DNA of 29,621 nt from Entophlyctis helioformis (Eukaryota > Chytridiomycota > Chytridiomycetes > Chytridiales > Chytriomycetaceae), in the NCBI GenBank assembly GCA_025526915.1, contig JAHLKH010000259.1, positions 1 through 29,621 on the forward strand, read 5' to 3'. A program made the position numbers and the translations under genes. Within the stretch, counting starts at the first letter, position 1. Each line of letters begins with the position of its first letter. Under the pieces are notes generated by a model, which was not told the origin of the DNA, ran no database searches, and was given only the letters and a program-made list of their open reading frames with translations. Shown in pieces: positions 29,132-29,621 of this stretch.

Positions 29132-29561
29132 ATGGTGCAGGGCACAGCAACAGAGCGGCGGCTCATGGATCTTGCCGTCGCAGAGGCGGGCAAGTCGGTG
29201 CCCGCAGAGGCGGCTTACTGCGTCGGCGCCGTGCTGGTCGCGGCCGACGGCTCGTCGGTGCTGTCCACCGGCTTCTCGCGCGAGCTTGCGGGCAACACTC
29301 ACGCCGAGCAGGTCTGTCTGCTCAAGGTCGCCGGCACCGACAAGGCGCCGCTCGTGCCTGGCGCAACCATGTACACGACCATGGAGCCGTGCAGTCTGCG
29401 GCTGTCGGGGAACGTCCCGTGCGTCCAGCGGCTGATCGACGCCCGCGTCGCAAGGGTCGTTGTGGGCGTCCGCGAGCCGCCCGATCTCGTCCAAAACTGC
29501 ACGGGCGTCGAGCTGCTCGAGCAGGCCGGCATCCAGGTCGTGCTCCTGGATGGATTCCGAG
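29132..29561 (+). CDS. DRAP deaminase-like cytidine-deaminase fold protein (3' part outside the window)
   Basis: This is a zinc-dependent deaminase domain of the RibD/RIB2 type, which removes an amino group from the pyrimidine intermediate of riboflavin synthesis. The frame from the ATG at 29132 runs about 143 residues. The zinc and proton-transfer motif H57-A-E59 lies in NTHAEQVCLL. The two zinc cysteines are C87 and C97 in TMEPCSLRLSGNVPCVQRLI, a wide PC-x9-C spacing like RibD-type enzymes rather than the PCxxC of simple cytidine deaminases. After GIQVVLLDGFR there is a possible donor (GTGGGC at 29562), so the final exon probably lies beyond the window. Other CMP/dCMP-deaminase-superfamily functions remain possible. 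The gene is divergent from RPN8. Confidence 0.82.
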
Positions 29562-29621
29562 GTGGGCCATCCATGCATCACGCTCGTGCTGTGTTGCGAT
29601 CTTCGCTTGCCATAGCGGCCA

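Noticed and set aside
1..29621. tRNA, rRNA or transposase genes
   Set aside because: No cloverleaf-like B-box context, rRNA core sequence or transposase/reverse-transcriptase motif was seen by eye. A covariance-model or profile search was not possible here.

Overview
The window is eukaryotic nuclear DNA: GC-rich and gene-dense, with protein genes cut by many short GT-AG introns (mostly about 75-250 nt), tiny exons and many simple repeats. The gene set points to an early-diverging, chytrid-like fungus: a Byr4/Bfa1-like protein, DNA polymerase eta, an augmin-like subunit (augmin is absent from the standard yeasts), complex I subunit NDUFS6 and a fungal-type DRAP deaminase. This placement is an inference from gene content only.

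Layout: a Byr4/Bfa1-like ORF (-, 537-3320) is head to head with eIF4A (+, 3368-5634). A repeat-rich stretch without a credible gene follows (5635-8082). Then comes an unrecognised multi-exon membrane protein (+, 8083-about 11665) that carries a recent tandem exon-plus-intron duplication. DNA polymerase eta (-, 12238-14780) is divergent from UFD1 (+, about 14917-16673). A triple-KH RNA-binding protein (-, 17006-20161) is divergent from a HAUS4-like gene (+, 20208-21650). RPS0/RPSA (-, 21828-22936) is divergent from a twin CX9C protein (+, 23257-23677). Then follow an ERCC1-like helix-hairpin-helix protein (+, 23892-24850), SDHAF1 (+, 24729-25087) and NDUFS6 (+, 25193-26329). SUS1/ENY2 (-, 26555-27189) and RPN8 (-, 27406-28886) lie upstream of a deaminase (+, from 29132) that runs off the window.

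Exon models were built by hand. I required compatible intron phase at every junction and agreement with the known protein family where there is one. Genes are packed head to head with start codons as little as 46-47 bp apart. Three mitochondrial-type genes sit within 3.1 kb, and UFD1 and RPN8 both serve the ubiquitin-proteasome system.

Three conserved genes (triple-KH, RPS0, RPN8) contain four single-base frameshifts, three of them in C/G runs. Residual assembly indels explain this better than gene decay. The most novel items are the orphan membrane protein with its duplicated exon and intron, the 15- and 18-nt microexons, and the out-of-frame overlap between the ERCC1-like gene and SDHAF1.
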